A DNA stretch of 51,518 nucleotides from a virus. The position numbers and the translations under genes were made by a program. Where the stretch lies: positions 1 to 51,518 of the IMG/VR virus record IMGVR_UViG_3300017960_000020; one strand, given 5' to 3'. The notes under the pieces were generated by a model that made no database searches, was not told where the DNA came from, and saw only the letters and a program-made list of their open reading frames with translations. Of this stretch, positions 7,714 through 15,749 are shown piece by piece (positions within the stretch are counted from its first letter, which is position 1; each line of letters begins with the position of its first letter).

Positions 7714-7948
7714 CCGAGCGTTTGCCGTCGTGCGTGCTCCCCGGCCCCACGTTTCGAGTGCTTGCGTGGGAGTTCTGCTACGCCATCCGCCGGCATGGTG
7801 AATCGACGGCAGCCGGCACATTCGACCGAGGGGGCGAGCGTGAGCTGTCGTGCGCGCCCTTCGGCTTCCCGCGGGTCGGTTCCTCGTGGGACGTTCCTGA
7901 CGCCGTCCGCCGGCGCGGCGCAACGACAGCAGCCGGCACATCCAACCC
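7714..7948 (+). repeat. Imperfect 120-bp tandem repeat (two units)
   Basis: Unit 1 is about 7714-7833 and unit 2 about 7834-7948. The best-conserved boxes recur exactly 120 bp apart: TCCGCCGGC (GCCGGC at 7789 and 7909) and CAGCCGGCACAT (GCCGGC at 7812 and 7932). A GCGAGCG-like box with GTCGTGCG opens each unit. A degenerate third copy may precede unit 1 (GGCAGCACTTC near 7689). The two GCCGGC boxes in a unit are self-complementary and could pair as a stem. Confidence 0.75.
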
Positions 7949-8707
7949 TTGACGACGCGACCTGCAACGATCCAGCGGGCTCTCTGCACCGTCGAGGGCT
8001 GCGACCGCTACCGCCACGCGCGGAAGCTCTGCCAGATGCACTACATGCGCTGGCGGCGCGGAGGCGGGCGCCCAGAGCGTGTTGGAGGTCCGGCGATCCG
8101 CACCAAGGCCGTCAGCCTCAGCGCGGAGCACCAGACCCCAGAGCGGATCCGCCAGCTCTCCCGCTGGGTCTGCCACCTGGGCGAGCGCTTCTTCGCCAAG
8201 TCGAGCACCCGCGGTCGCGTGCTGCTGGTCAGCCGCTACGGGCTCCTGGAGATCGGACGCCCGACCCTCCAATCCATGCGCCAGCGCGGCTTCGTCGAGG
8301 TCACCAAGACCGACGTGCGCCCCGGCGTCAACCAGATCGAACTCACCCCAGCCGGGCGTAACGCCCTACCGAACTTCGCCCCCACCCCCGTCGACCCCAT
8401 GGACACCAAGTTCCACTGCCTGTCGGACGTGCTCTGCGCCGGCGCCCCGCCCGACCCGAAGAAGGTCGACCGCTACTTCGCCAACGGCTACGTGAAGCCC
8501 CGGGGCGCGTCACGGGACCCGATCTCGGACGGCTTCCTGGGGACGCTGTTCCTGCGCGTCGGCGACGAGTGGCGCGAGGTCGCTGCGCTCCAGGAGGTCG
8601 GAGACGAGATGCTCTGGCACATCGACGGCGCGGACGGCGAGCCGGAGGCGATGCACGCGGATCAGGTGGTCGAGCGGTATTTGGGGATGAAGGAGCTGGC
8701 CGAGTGA
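7949..8707 (+). CDS. Zinc-finger and winged-helix-like protein
   Basis: A 252-residue protein read from a TTG at 7949, the first start in the frame; no ATG lies before the finger. The N-terminal C13-x4-C18-x9-C28-x2-H31 motif is a small finger common in phage proteins. Residues about 65-130, including LLEIGRPTLQSMRQRGFVEV and then VNQIELTPAGRNAL, look like a MarR-type winged helix, suggesting DNA binding. The C-terminal part is unrecognised. It starts directly after the repeat tract and could act on it, which is speculative. The stop overlaps the next GTG. Confidence 0.7.
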   Translation: MTTRPATIQRALCTVEGCDRYRHARKLCQMHYMRWRRGGGRPERVGGPAIRTKAVSLSAEHQTPERIRQLSRWVCHLGERFFAKSSTRGRVLLVSRYGLLEIGRPTLQSMRQRGFVEVTKTDVRPGVNQIELTPAGRNALPNFAPTPVDPMDTKFHCLSDVLCAGAPPDPKKVDRYFANGYVKPRGASRDPISDGFLGTLFLRVGDEWREVAALQEVGDEMLWHIDGADGEPEAMHADQVVERYLGMKELAE

Positions 8708-9102
8708 GTTCCGGCCCCGCCCAGGCGCACCTGTCCAAGGCGCTGGCCCACGTCCTGACGCACGAGACGGCCGAGGCGATCCACGCCACCAGCGCCGCCC
8801 TCGACGCGCTGTACGACGAGCTGGGCGCCCCGCTCGAGTTCGACTTCCAAGCCCCCTACCAGGGCGAGGTCCCCAGGGAGCACCTGCTGCTCCGACTTCC
8901 TCCGACGAGCCAAGACGTGCCCGAGCTCGGCGAGCGCCTGTCGGTCCCCGTGATCGACGGAGGCGAGTTGCAGCGCCTGACCGCCGTGGTGGCGGCCATG
9001 CAGGAGCGCGAGGTCAGCGGCGTGAAGGTGCTGCTCGTCGCGCTGGAGCCTGATCGAGAAAGCGAACCCGAACCCCAGAGCGGCGTGGCCGCCGTGAACT
9101 GA
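8704..9102 (+). CDS. Hypothetical protein
   Basis: A 132-residue acidic protein starting at a GTG that overlaps the upstream stop. The N-terminal 40 residues look helical (HLSKALAHVLTHETAEAIHA). The rest alternates short hydrophobic strands and acidic loops and ends in a disordered Glu/Pro tail. No family recognised. It sits 2 bp before the large 762-residue gene. Confidence 0.65.
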   Translation: MSSGPAQAHLSKALAHVLTHETAEAIHATSAALDALYDELGAPLEFDFQAPYQGEVPREHLLLRLPPTSQDVPELGERLSVPVIDGGELQRLTAVVAAMQEREVSGVKVLLVALEPDRESEPEPQSGVAAVN

Positions 9103-9104
9103 CC

Positions 9105-11393
9105 ATGGACGCCTTGACCTTGCCTGAACCCCTCCAGACCACCATCGAGCCCCAAGACGGCCCGATGTTGCTGCGAACCGTCGTCCCTGTCCCGAAGGGC
9201 GCCCCGCCCAACTTGGCGTTTGAGCGTGGCGGCAAGGTCGTCACGACTTCGGCGGTGCCTTGCCGGTTCGACGGTGAGGGGAACCCACTGGCGTACAAGC
9301 TGACCGCGGCGAGCCCGGCGGGGTCGATCGAGGATGAAGTCCGGGTGGTGGCGGCTGGGCACCTGCCGCCGGCGAACGTGAAGGTCCACCCGCAGACCTG
9401 GGATCTGGTGAAGGGGGGCGGGATCGAGTTGACCTACGACGTGCAGGACGCCGGCGCATCTGTGGAGCACACCCACAACCTGCTGGCCCCGACCGAAGAG
9501 TTCGCCGAGGTCGCGCACCAGGTGTCCACCGACTACACCTGGGGCCGCATCGGCCGCGAGGTCAGCCGAGAGATGGTCCGGGGCCTCGGCTGCCGCGCTT
9601 GGCTGGCGGCCTACACGGACCTCCCGATCGTCGAGCTGTCGCTGGTGATCTCCAACGGGGCACCGGGGGCGGTGACGGAGGACTTCGGCGATCTGGCGCT
9701 CAAGCTGCCCGAAGGCTGGACCGCCGCCCTTGCGCTGAACACGCCGCAGATCAGCGTGGTCGGGAACGTGATCGACCTGGTCTCCGACACGAGCCTGCCG
9801 GAGTCGACCACCCTCCCCCAGCTCCACGAGATCCACCTCCGCGCCATCATCTGCCCGATCGACTGGCTGGAGGCCGCCCAGGCCATCGCTCGAGGCGTCG
9901 GCTGGGGCGTGGCGCACGGACCCTGGAGCTACTTCTCGGAGCAGACGCCCTGGTACACGGCGCATGGGATGCGGTTGCCGAGCGCGGATGAGCTGCCGAC
10001 GAGCCTCGACCCGGCCTTCATCGTCCAGACTCGCTGGGCCGATCGGGCTGCGGCGCTCGCTGGGGGCATCAAGGCGGACGAGACCAGCCCCGGCCCCCTC
10101 GGCTTCGGCGCCCCGCTTGGCGGACCTGACGGCGGCTTCGGCGGCGGCGAAGGGCTCCACGTCATCCCGTACCCCGAGTGCGCGATCGCCGGAACGCGCA
10201 AGGGCCTCCAGTACCTCCGCGCCGAGCTCTACGGCCAGCTCTCCCGCGGCACCGGGCACCTCTACGACGTGGGCGGTCTGCCGATGGACCTGGACGCCTA
10301 CGCGGACGAGCACGACGGGCACCTATTCAACTACCACCTGCCCCGCCGTGGACCGTTGGGCCACGAGTGCTTCCCCCCCGGCTACGACAAGAAGAACGAC
10401 CCGCTGGGCTTCAAGGCCTCGGAACCGGACCCCCCGGACTCCAAGCTCCACGGCTACGGCTGCGTAGACGAGCAGCACGGGACGCGCTTGGTCTCGTCGG
10501 CGGTCGCCCTGGCGGCGCTGGACGCGGATCCGATCGCGATGCACACGCTGCAAGCGAGGGCTGTGGCGGTCCGGGCGAGTCAGTGGGATGGCAAGGGGGG
10601 GCAGTACGCGGCGGAGTTGACGTACCTGACGAACCTGGCGATCGAAAACCACGGCGAGGGCGGGCCGGTCAACCGCCGGGAGGCCTGGAACCTATGGACT
10701 CTTGCTGAGGCCCAGGCGCGCGGCCTTGGGGACTTCGATCAGTGGTGTGGAAAGCTCGGGACCGTGTTGAGCCTCCTGATGACTTCGGACGGCCAGTTCG
10801 GGCGAAAGCACACCGGCAGCCCCGCCAAGGAAGTCTCGCCTGAGGGAGCATCGAAGCTGCGAGGCATCAACAGCCCGTGGGGTGACGCTCTGATTGGGTG
10901 CGCGCTCCGTGCGAGCGAGGCTTCCCGCTATGACGTGCCGGCCGAGGCGACCGATCGGCTTGAGTACTCCCTCCGAGCCCAACTCTGGGCCTGGCCCGTC
11001 GGCTACAACGCCCCGCTCTACCGCCTCGCCATCGCCGACGAGAACCAGCAGCTCTACGACTCCCTGGGCGACGTCCCCGAAGACGGGATCGTCCGAAAGA
11101 AGAACGGCGACCTCCGCACAGACGACTTCTACCTGCCGGCGCTCCTCGCCATGGCAGTCCAGACCGGCATCGAGACATCGGACTTCGAGACCCTCCAGCT
11201 CGCCGCCCGCATCGCCCTGAAGCTCACCGGAGACGGGGACCTCATGCGCTACATCGAGCAGCGCGGGGTGGATCACCTTCGGATGACGGCCTACTTGGTG
11301 CCGTTGGCGAAGATCGCGCCCCCCGGGCTAATTCAGCAGTTGGGGAAGGAGGGGAAGGTTGCGGAGCCTGTGAAGGTGGGAGGGGAGGTTTGA
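9105..11393 (+). CDS. Large PcRGLX/YetA-like protein (possible polysaccharide-acting)
   Basis: A 762-residue protein. The N-terminal region (LLRTVVPVPKGAPPNLAFER, then a strand-rich stretch) resembles the RIFT-barrel domain of PcRGLX/YetA-like exo-rhamnogalacturonan lyases. The middle (AWLAAYTDLPIVELSLVISN) resembles the beta-sandwich of that family, and the long helical C-terminal half would correspond to its alpha/alpha toroid. The match is by pattern only, and I cannot identify catalytic residues. No signal peptide is seen. It lies among early genes rather than in the tail module, which is odd for a virion depolymerase. A structural protein of unknown type is the alternative. Confidence 0.5.
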   Translation: MDALTLPEPLQTTIEPQDGPMLLRTVVPVPKGAPPNLAFERGGKVVTTSAVPCRFDGEGNPLAYKLTAASPAGSIEDEVRVVAAGHLPPANVKVHPQTWDLVKGGGIELTYDVQDAGASVEHTHNLLAPTEEFAEVAHQVSTDYTWGRIGREVSREMVRGLGCRAWLAAYTDLPIVELSLVISNGAPGAVTEDFGDLALKLPEGWTAALALNTPQISVVGNVIDLVSDTSLPESTTLPQLHEIHLRAIICPIDWLEAAQAIARGVGWGVAHGPWSYFSEQTPWYTAHGMRLPSADELPTSLDPAFIVQTRWADRAAALAGGIKADETSPGPLGFGAPLGGPDGGFGGGEGLHVIPYPECAIAGTRKGLQYLRAELYGQLSRGTGHLYDVGGLPMDLDAYADEHDGHLFNYHLPRRGPLGHECFPPGYDKKNDPLGFKASEPDPPDSKLHGYGCVDEQHGTRLVSSAVALAALDADPIAMHTLQARAVAVRASQWDGKGGQYAAELTYLTNLAIENHGEGGPVNRREAWNLWTLAEAQARGLGDFDQWCGKLGTVLSLLMTSDGQFGRKHTGSPAKEVSPEGASKLRGINSPWGDALIGCALRASEASRYDVPAEATDRLEYSLRAQLWAWPVGYNAPLYRLAIADENQQLYDSLGDVPEDGIVRKKNGDLRTDDFYLPALLAMAVQTGIETSDFETLQLAARIALKLTGDGDLMRYIEQRGVDHLRMTAYLVPLAKIAPPGLIQQLGKEGKVAEPVKVGGEV

Positions 11394-11461
11394 AGCCCCG
11401 CCCCTCCACCCTCCTCGTCTACACCCTCGCCCTAGCTCTGCTGGTCTGGGGGTGGGCGTGA
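11390..11461 (+). CDS. Possible 23-residue membrane peptide
   Basis: A TTG at 11390 overlaps the upstream stop (TTGA), and the TGA at 11459-11461 overlaps the GTG of the next gene. The peptide is a short basic start (KPRPST) followed by one hydrophobic segment LLVYTLALALLVWGWA. The double overlap fits the local coupling pattern, but at this length chance is possible. Confidence 0.4.
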   Translation: MKPRPSTLLVYTLALALLVWGWA

Positions 11462-11634
11462 ACCCGGTCATAGTCCTGGCCACGGCCTGCCTTAGCGGCC
11501 TCGTCGGGTTCGCTCTCGGGGTGACCGCTTCGCGTGGCGCCCAGCGCGAGCGCGAGCGCATCAGGCCCGAGCGGTCTGGCGATCCTCTGATCGACTGGCA
11601 CCCCCTCGGAGAGGAGGAGGCGTCGGATGGGTGA
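11458..11634 (+). CDS. Small single-span membrane protein
   Basis: A 58-residue protein with one N-terminal transmembrane segment (PVIVLATACLSGLVGFALGV) and a charged tail (RERERIRPER...). The topology suggests N-out or signal-anchor with a cytoplasmic tail. An in-frame GTG at 11452 would add two residues; I chose 11458 because it overlaps the preceding stop. A holin or superinfection-exclusion role is conceivable but nothing in the sequence shows it. Confidence 0.55.
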   Translation: MNPVIVLATACLSGLVGFALGVTASRGAQRERERIRPERSGDPLIDWHPLGEEEASDG

Positions 11635-12265
11635 TTTTGGAAAGCTGACCTGGGGCGCGGGGCCCGTCGACCTCAACGACACCATCCGTCCGGTCCCGAT
11701 CGAGCCCGACTACCTGCTCACCAGCGAGCGCAGTCACCGCCGCCTCACCCGCGACGAAGCCCGCGGCTACTGCGCCCCCTGGCCGCCGTGGAGGCCCCCC
11801 AAACGTCTCCGATCCGCAAAGGGTCTCATGCGTGCCGGCATGGCCGCGCGGATGGCACGCGAGATCGAGGCGCACCTGCGGCAGCCTGGCGCCGTCCGTC
11901 GGCGCGAGCTGGTGGTCTTCGGCTACGACGCATACTGCCAGCGCTCCGCCTCCATCCACGGCCCAGACCCTTCGACCGCCATCGACCCCGAGGGCACGTA
12001 TCTCGTGGCGGCCCATGCCCGAGCCCGTCGAGGAGGTGAGGTCCAAGAGGCCCGCTCGAGCTTGCGTCCACTCCAGGTCGAGCCCGGCACCCGCCCCACC
12101 GAGGAGCAGATCGGGGAGCGCATCCCATTGGTCGCGTTGGACCTTGCCCAGGTCTTCGCCGGCAGCGCGATCCGCCCTGGTGGCTGGGAGTTCTTTCCGA
12201 CCGAGCCTGAAAGGTCGTTCCAGATCGAGGCTCCAGGCTGGAGGCAGACCGTATGGCGCAGCTGA
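11627..12265 (+). CDS. Hypothetical protein
   Basis: A 212-residue protein starting at an ATG preceded by a strong GAGGAGGAGG purine run, and overlapping the upstream gene by 8 bp. The middle is basic and helical (RAGMAARMAREIEAHLRQ); the rest is mixed. No family recognised. It overlaps the next start by 13 bp. Confidence 0.65.
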   Translation: MGDFGKLTWGAGPVDLNDTIRPVPIEPDYLLTSERSHRRLTRDEARGYCAPWPPWRPPKRLRSAKGLMRAGMAARMAREIEAHLRQPGAVRRRELVVFGYDAYCQRSASIHGPDPSTAIDPEGTYLVAAHARARRGGEVQEARSSLRPLQVEPGTRPTEEQIGERIPLVALDLAQVFAGSAIRPGGWEFFPTEPERSFQIEAPGWRQTVWRS

Positions 12266-12486
12266 CGGACCTCCCCACTGGCATCCAACTCGGCCTCATC
12301 GCCGCCCCCCTCCTCGCGTTCGGCGCCGGCTGGGTCTGGGGGGAACTCTGCGGTTGGCGCGCGTCCTACCGCGCGATCGGCCCCCGCCCGCTGTTCTGGG
12401 CCTGCCCGCACTGCGGACACGCCAGACCGCTCTTCAGATGCGACCCCAAGCCTTCGGAGGCTTCCGCCAATGGCGACGCTACGTGA
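12253..12486 (+). CDS. Membrane-anchored zinc-ribbon protein
   Basis: A 77-residue protein with a hydrophobic segment at about residues 10-30 (IQLGLIAAPLLAFGAGWVWG) followed by a partial zinc ribbon, ACPHCGHARPLFRC. It begins inside the previous gene and ends inside the next. No function recognised; a host-membrane effector is possible. Confidence 0.55.
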   Translation: MAQLTDLPTGIQLGLIAAPLLAFGAGWVWGELCGWRASYRAIGPRPLFWACPHCGHARPLFRCDPKPSEASANGDAT

Positions 12487-12805
12487 GTTCCTGACCGAAT
12501 CTGGATTTGACTTCGCGGGTGGTCGCTTGATCGTCAGGCGAGACCGGGCCACCGGCCGGTACATCGAGGGCGATTACCACACACAAGCCGAGGACGGAGT
12601 CGAAGTCTCGATGGACGACCCGATTTTGGATGCTGAGTTCGATTCGGGATTTGGGGATGCGGAATGCCCGGCCTACGTCGCCGAGGACTCGAAGGCGCTT
12701 CACTTCCCCTACACATACGACGGCGCAACGGGCCCCACGAAGGTTCTGAAGGACCTGTCGCTGTATTTGCTACCCGAGAACAAGACCCCCTATCCCGGAG
12801 GCTGA
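12470..12805 (+). CDS. Hypothetical acidic protein
   Basis: A 111-residue protein, acidic in the middle (VEVSMDDPILDAEFDSGFGD), with no membrane segment or recognised motif. It overlaps the upstream gene by 17 bp. GC content is slightly lower than its neighbours. Confidence 0.6.
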   Translation: MATLREFLTESGFDFAGGRLIVRRDRATGRYIEGDYHTQAEDGVEVSMDDPILDAEFDSGFGDAECPAYVAEDSKALHFPYTYDGATGPTKVLKDLSLYLLPENKTPYPGG

Positions 12806-12808
12806 CCA

Positions 12809-13093
12809 GTGAACCGACGCCAACTCCTAACTCGCGCTTTAGGCGCCGTGGACTCGCTCTCGCTGTACGGGCCGGCGGCGGTTGCGCTCAAGCCTCGGCG
12901 ATCCGCTCCGTTCGCCGGGCGCCGCAGTGACATTGTCCTGATCGACGAGGCCGATCCATGCGCCAGCGCCTCGCTGGAGAGACTGCTTGGCCTGCTGGAG
13001 GAATACTCGTCGCAAGACTGGCTGGAGGCTGAGTTCAGGCTCTTTCAGTCCTACCACCAGTGGGCCGCCGGGCAGCCGGAGAGCCAGCTGTGA
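12809..13093 (+). CDS. Hypothetical protein
   Basis: A 94-residue protein from a GTG at 12809. The N-terminus NRRQLLTRALGAVD superficially resembles a twin-arginine leader, but no clear hydrophobic core follows. DIVLIDEADP resembles a Walker B strand, but there is no Walker A, so no ATPase is claimed. The C-terminus looks helical. The stop overlaps the next GTG. Confidence 0.55.
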   Translation: MNRRQLLTRALGAVDSLSLYGPAAVALKPRRSAPFAGRRSDIVLIDEADPCASASLERLLGLLEEYSSQDWLEAEFRLFQSYHQWAAGQPESQL

Positions 13094-13290
13094 CCGACCC
13101 CCAGCCCAGCACCCAGCCGACGCGCCTCCCCGGCGTCCCAGCACCCAAGCAGCTCCTGCGAGGGCGACTGGTCAAGGAGCGGCCGGTGCCTGACTACCGC
13201 GCCCTGGCGGCCTTCATGGGCTGGTTCATCAGCCGCGACAGCACCTTCGCCGCCGCGCTCGCTCAGATCAGCCAGGAGCGCAGGCCGTGA
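13090..13290 (+). CDS. Hypothetical small protein
   Basis: A 66-residue protein starting at a GTG that overlaps the preceding stop. The N-terminal half is Pro/Gln/Thr-rich and probably disordered; the C-terminal half is a short helical region (LAAFMGWFISRDSTFAAAL). No family recognised. Its stop overlaps the next GTG. Confidence 0.5.
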   Translation: MTDPQPSTQPTRLPGVPAPKQLLRGRLVKERPVPDYRALAAFMGWFISRDSTFAAALAQISQERRP

Positions 13291-13571
13291 CCCCCTCCCC
13301 TGCCCGCACCTGGATCCCCATCCACCCCCACACCGGGGGAGCGTCGAACCGCGCCCGCAGGCTGGCCGCCCAGCTCGAGGCCCGCGGCGGAGCGCTCTAC
13401 CGCAAGAACACCTCCACCCCTGGCGCCGCGTGGGCGATCCGCGCGCCTGGGATGATCGACACCGTCGCCCAGACCTTGCGGGAGGTTGAGGGGCTCCTGT
13501 TGACCACCAAAAAACCATGCCCGTCGCACACAAGCCCGACGACGAGACCAAGGACGTGGTCCGCGGCCTAG
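13287..13571 (+). CDS. Hypothetical protein overlapping the terminase small subunit
   Basis: A 94-residue protein from a GTG coupled to the previous stop. The first about 75 residues look ordinary (for example RLAAQLEARGGALY), but the last 18 lie inside the terminase small-subunit gene in another frame and are low complexity. The 55-bp overlap is the longest between adjacent genes here. Confidence 0.5.
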   Translation: MTPSPARTWIPIHPHTGGASNRARRLAAQLEARGGALYRKNTSTPGAAWAIRAPGMIDTVAQTLREVEGLLLTTKKPCPSHTSPTTRPRTWSAA

Positions 13572-13942
13572 CGCGCTCCGGCGTCCCCCACGTCGAGATC
13601 GCCAAGGCCCTGGAGATCACCAAGCCGACGCTCTACAAGCACTACTCCCAGATCCTGAAGCTGGGCGCGAAGTGGGCGGACGCCAAGGTCGTGAACGGCC
13701 TGTTTCACAACGCCACGGTCGAGGGCAACGTCACCGCCCAGATATTCTGGCTGAAGGCCCGCTGCGGCTGGCGCGACCGCGACCCGGTCCAGACCCACAT
13801 CCACGCCGGCGCCGAGTCAGCCGAGGGTAAGACGCTCATGTCCGCGCTCAAGGCCGCCAAGGAGTACAAGCCGGACGAGCAGGACGAGGAGTTCTTGCGG
13901 GCCCTGGAGAAGCGCGGCTCGGGAGATCCGGCCCGGAACTGA
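13517..13942 (+). CDS. Terminase small subunit-like DNA-binding protein
   Basis: A 141-residue protein immediately upstream of the large terminase. The N-terminal helix-turn-helix VEIAKALEITKPTLYKHY and the block TAQIFWLKARCGWRDRD are typical of small terminase-like phage proteins. It should bind the packaging site and regulate the large subunit. The C-terminus is acidic and helical, suited to oligomerisation or to contact with the large subunit. Position and motifs agree; the pac/cos site itself was not located. Confidence 0.75.
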   Translation: MPVAHKPDDETKDVVRGLARSGVPHVEIAKALEITKPTLYKHYSQILKLGAKWADAKVVNGLFHNATVEGNVTAQIFWLKARCGWRDRDPVQTHIHAGAESAEGKTLMSALKAAKEYKPDEQDEEFLRALEKRGSGDPARN

Positions 13943-13945
13943 CCC

Positions 13946-15472
13946 GTGGCGGCGAGAGCCAAGAGGGCCAAGCGGCCCAAGAAGGCCCTGCCCGCGATCG
14001 ACCTCGAGCGGCTTGCGGAGGACATCCACAAGCCCGGAGAGGCCGGTGCGCGCGCGGCGTGGCGCCTTCAGAAGCTGATCCAACACGACCCGATCTGGGC
14101 CGCCAGGCGCCTGTACGGGATCAACCTCTGGGAGAAGCAGCGCGAGGGCCTGCGGATGATCTGGGACCACCCGCGGGTCGGGTGCCAGGCCGGCAACAAC
14201 GTCGGCAAGTCCTACTTCGCCGCCACCGCGGTCCACATCTGGATGTCCGCGTGGCCGGACGCCAAGGTCGTGACCACGGCGAACACCTGGGCGCAGGTGG
14301 AGTCCGTCCTGTGGTCTGAGATCGCGACGCAGCACGCCAACGCGCCCATCCCGATCGGCGGACGGATGCTGAAGACGGAGTTCCAGCCGAACTCCAACAT
14401 GCCCGGCTGGGTGGCCCTGGGGTTGTCCACGAACCGCTCAGACTCGTTCGTCGGCCGCCACGCGGAGCACCTGCTGGTAATCTTTGACGAGGCTCAGGGT
14501 ATCGAGGCGTCGTTCTGGGAGGCGGCGGAGACGCTGGCGAGCTCGGCCGGTTGCCGGATCTTGGCGATCGGGAACCCGGTGCGGCGTTCGGGGCAGTTCT
14601 ACGACGTCTGCCGCGGCAAGGTCCCGGGCTGGAAGTCGCTGCGGATCTCCTGCCTGGACCATCCGAACATCGTGCACGGCCGCGACCCGAAGACCGGGCA
14701 ACTGCCGATCCCGGCCGCGGTCTCCCCCGAGTACGTCGAGGGAAAGCGTCTGGAGTGGGGCGAGGACTCCCCCACCTGGATCGCCCGCATCGAGGGGCGC
14801 TTCCCGCCCGCCTCCGAGCGCGCGCTGGTGCCCGAGGATCTGCTGGATCGCCAGGCCCACGCCATCGTCGAGGGCCTCCCCGGCCGCCGCATGGGCGTCG
14901 ACGTGGCTCGCCACGGCTCGGACTCGAATGTCGCCGTGCTCCTCATCTACGGCCGCGTGGCCGCCGTGCACCGCTGGCGGGAGCGAGACCTGATGAAGAC
15001 CGCCGGCTTGGTCGTGCGCCTCATGCAGCGCTGGGAGGTCGCGCCCCGCCTGACCGGGATCGACGTGGGGATGGGGGCCGGCGTGATCGACCGTCTCCGC
15101 GAGTTGGGGCACCCCGTCTGCGAGATCGACTTCGGCGGCAAGGGCGGCCTGGGAGCCGAGGGGATGCACGCCCAGCTGGTCGGGGAGGACCGCCGCTTTC
15201 TCAATGCCCGGTCCCGGTACTTCTGGACGATCCGGGCGATGCTCGAGGCCAACATGCTCTCGATCCCGCGGCGCTGGGAGAAGCTGTGGCAAGATCTGGG
15301 AGCGCTGGAGTACGACTACAACGAAGCAGACGCGCTTTTCGTAACGTCCAAGAAGCAACTCCGCGAGATGCTTGGGCGATCCATTGACGACGCGGACGCT
15401 TTGGTGTGCGCTATAGCGGCTGGGCAAGAGGAGCGCGAGCGGGGGCCGCGCTTCGCCTTCCCGGCAGCGTGA
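13946..15472 (+). CDS. Terminase large subunit
   Basis: A 508-residue packaging motor. Walker A is AGNNVGKS (G83 to S89) and Walker B is LLVIFDEA (D181, E182). The RNase H-like nuclease follows, with acidic residues in GVDVARHGSD, GIDVGMGAG and DDADALVCAI. The protein pumps DNA into the procapsid and cuts concatemers. It starts at a GTG three bases after the small subunit. The full length and intact motifs indicate a functional gene. Confidence 0.95.
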   Translation: MAARAKRAKRPKKALPAIDLERLAEDIHKPGEAGARAAWRLQKLIQHDPIWAARRLYGINLWEKQREGLRMIWDHPRVGCQAGNNVGKSYFAATAVHIWMSAWPDAKVVTTANTWAQVESVLWSEIATQHANAPIPIGGRMLKTEFQPNSNMPGWVALGLSTNRSDSFVGRHAEHLLVIFDEAQGIEASFWEAAETLASSAGCRILAIGNPVRRSGQFYDVCRGKVPGWKSLRISCLDHPNIVHGRDPKTGQLPIPAAVSPEYVEGKRLEWGEDSPTWIARIEGRFPPASERALVPEDLLDRQAHAIVEGLPGRRMGVDVARHGSDSNVAVLLIYGRVAAVHRWRERDLMKTAGLVVRLMQRWEVAPRLTGIDVGMGAGVIDRLRELGHPVCEIDFGGKGGLGAEGMHAQLVGEDRRFLNARSRYFWTIRAMLEANMLSIPRRWEKLWQDLGALEYDYNEADALFVTSKKQLREMLGRSIDDADALVCAIAAGQEERERGPRFAFPAA

Positions 15473-15485
15473 GAATCCCCACGCC

Positions 15486-15749
15486 ATGTCTGAGAATCCC
15501 CGTCCCTCGCACCAAGGCTTCGCGCTCGTCCCCAAGTGGCGCACGACCATGGTGTACTCGACGGAGGTTCCCGGAGGGGAGGCAAGGGTGATCTTCGCGG
15601 AGTGCGACAAGACCGGGTCCTCCCTGGAGGGCTATCTGGAGCGCATCGGCGACGGCAAGTGGGATGGACAGCAGACGTTCATCGCCCCCGATGGTGCCAG
15701 GTTCAGCCACGAAGCTGACCTGATCGAGCACCTGCGTCGCCAACGATGA
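15486..15749 (+). CDS. Hypothetical small protein between terminase and portal
   Basis: An 87-residue protein with alternating strands (TTMVYSTEVPGGEARVIFAE) and a helical end (HEADLIEHLRRQR). The ATG lies 13 bp after the terminase stop, and the stop overlaps the portal ATG. The position is typical of small head accessory genes; no family recognised. Confidence 0.6.
   Translation: MSENPRPSHQGFALVPKWRTTMVYSTEVPGGEARVIFAECDKTGSSLEGYLERIGDGKWDGQQTFIAPDGARFSHEADLIEHLRRQR

Larger units (their letters stand above)
7483..7948 (+). other. 466-bp tract without a convincing gene
   Basis: Frames are open on both strands, but none shows the third-position GC bias of neighbouring genes; in the best minus frame, third and second codon positions are about equally GC-rich. 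The tract holds a strong hairpin at 7582-7610 and a 120-bp tandem repeat at 7714-7948. I read it as non-coding, possibly a structured RNA or a regulatory/recombination region. Confidence 0.55.

Noticed and set aside
7698-7967. Minus-strand frame with repeated CAGC motifs inside the 120-bp repeats
   Set aside because: Hand comparison of codon positions shows no third-position GC bias and no clear synonymous pattern between units; its start lies inside the next gene.
12929-12958. DIVLIDEADP as a Walker B ATPase motif
   Set aside because: No Walker A is present and the protein is only 94 residues.
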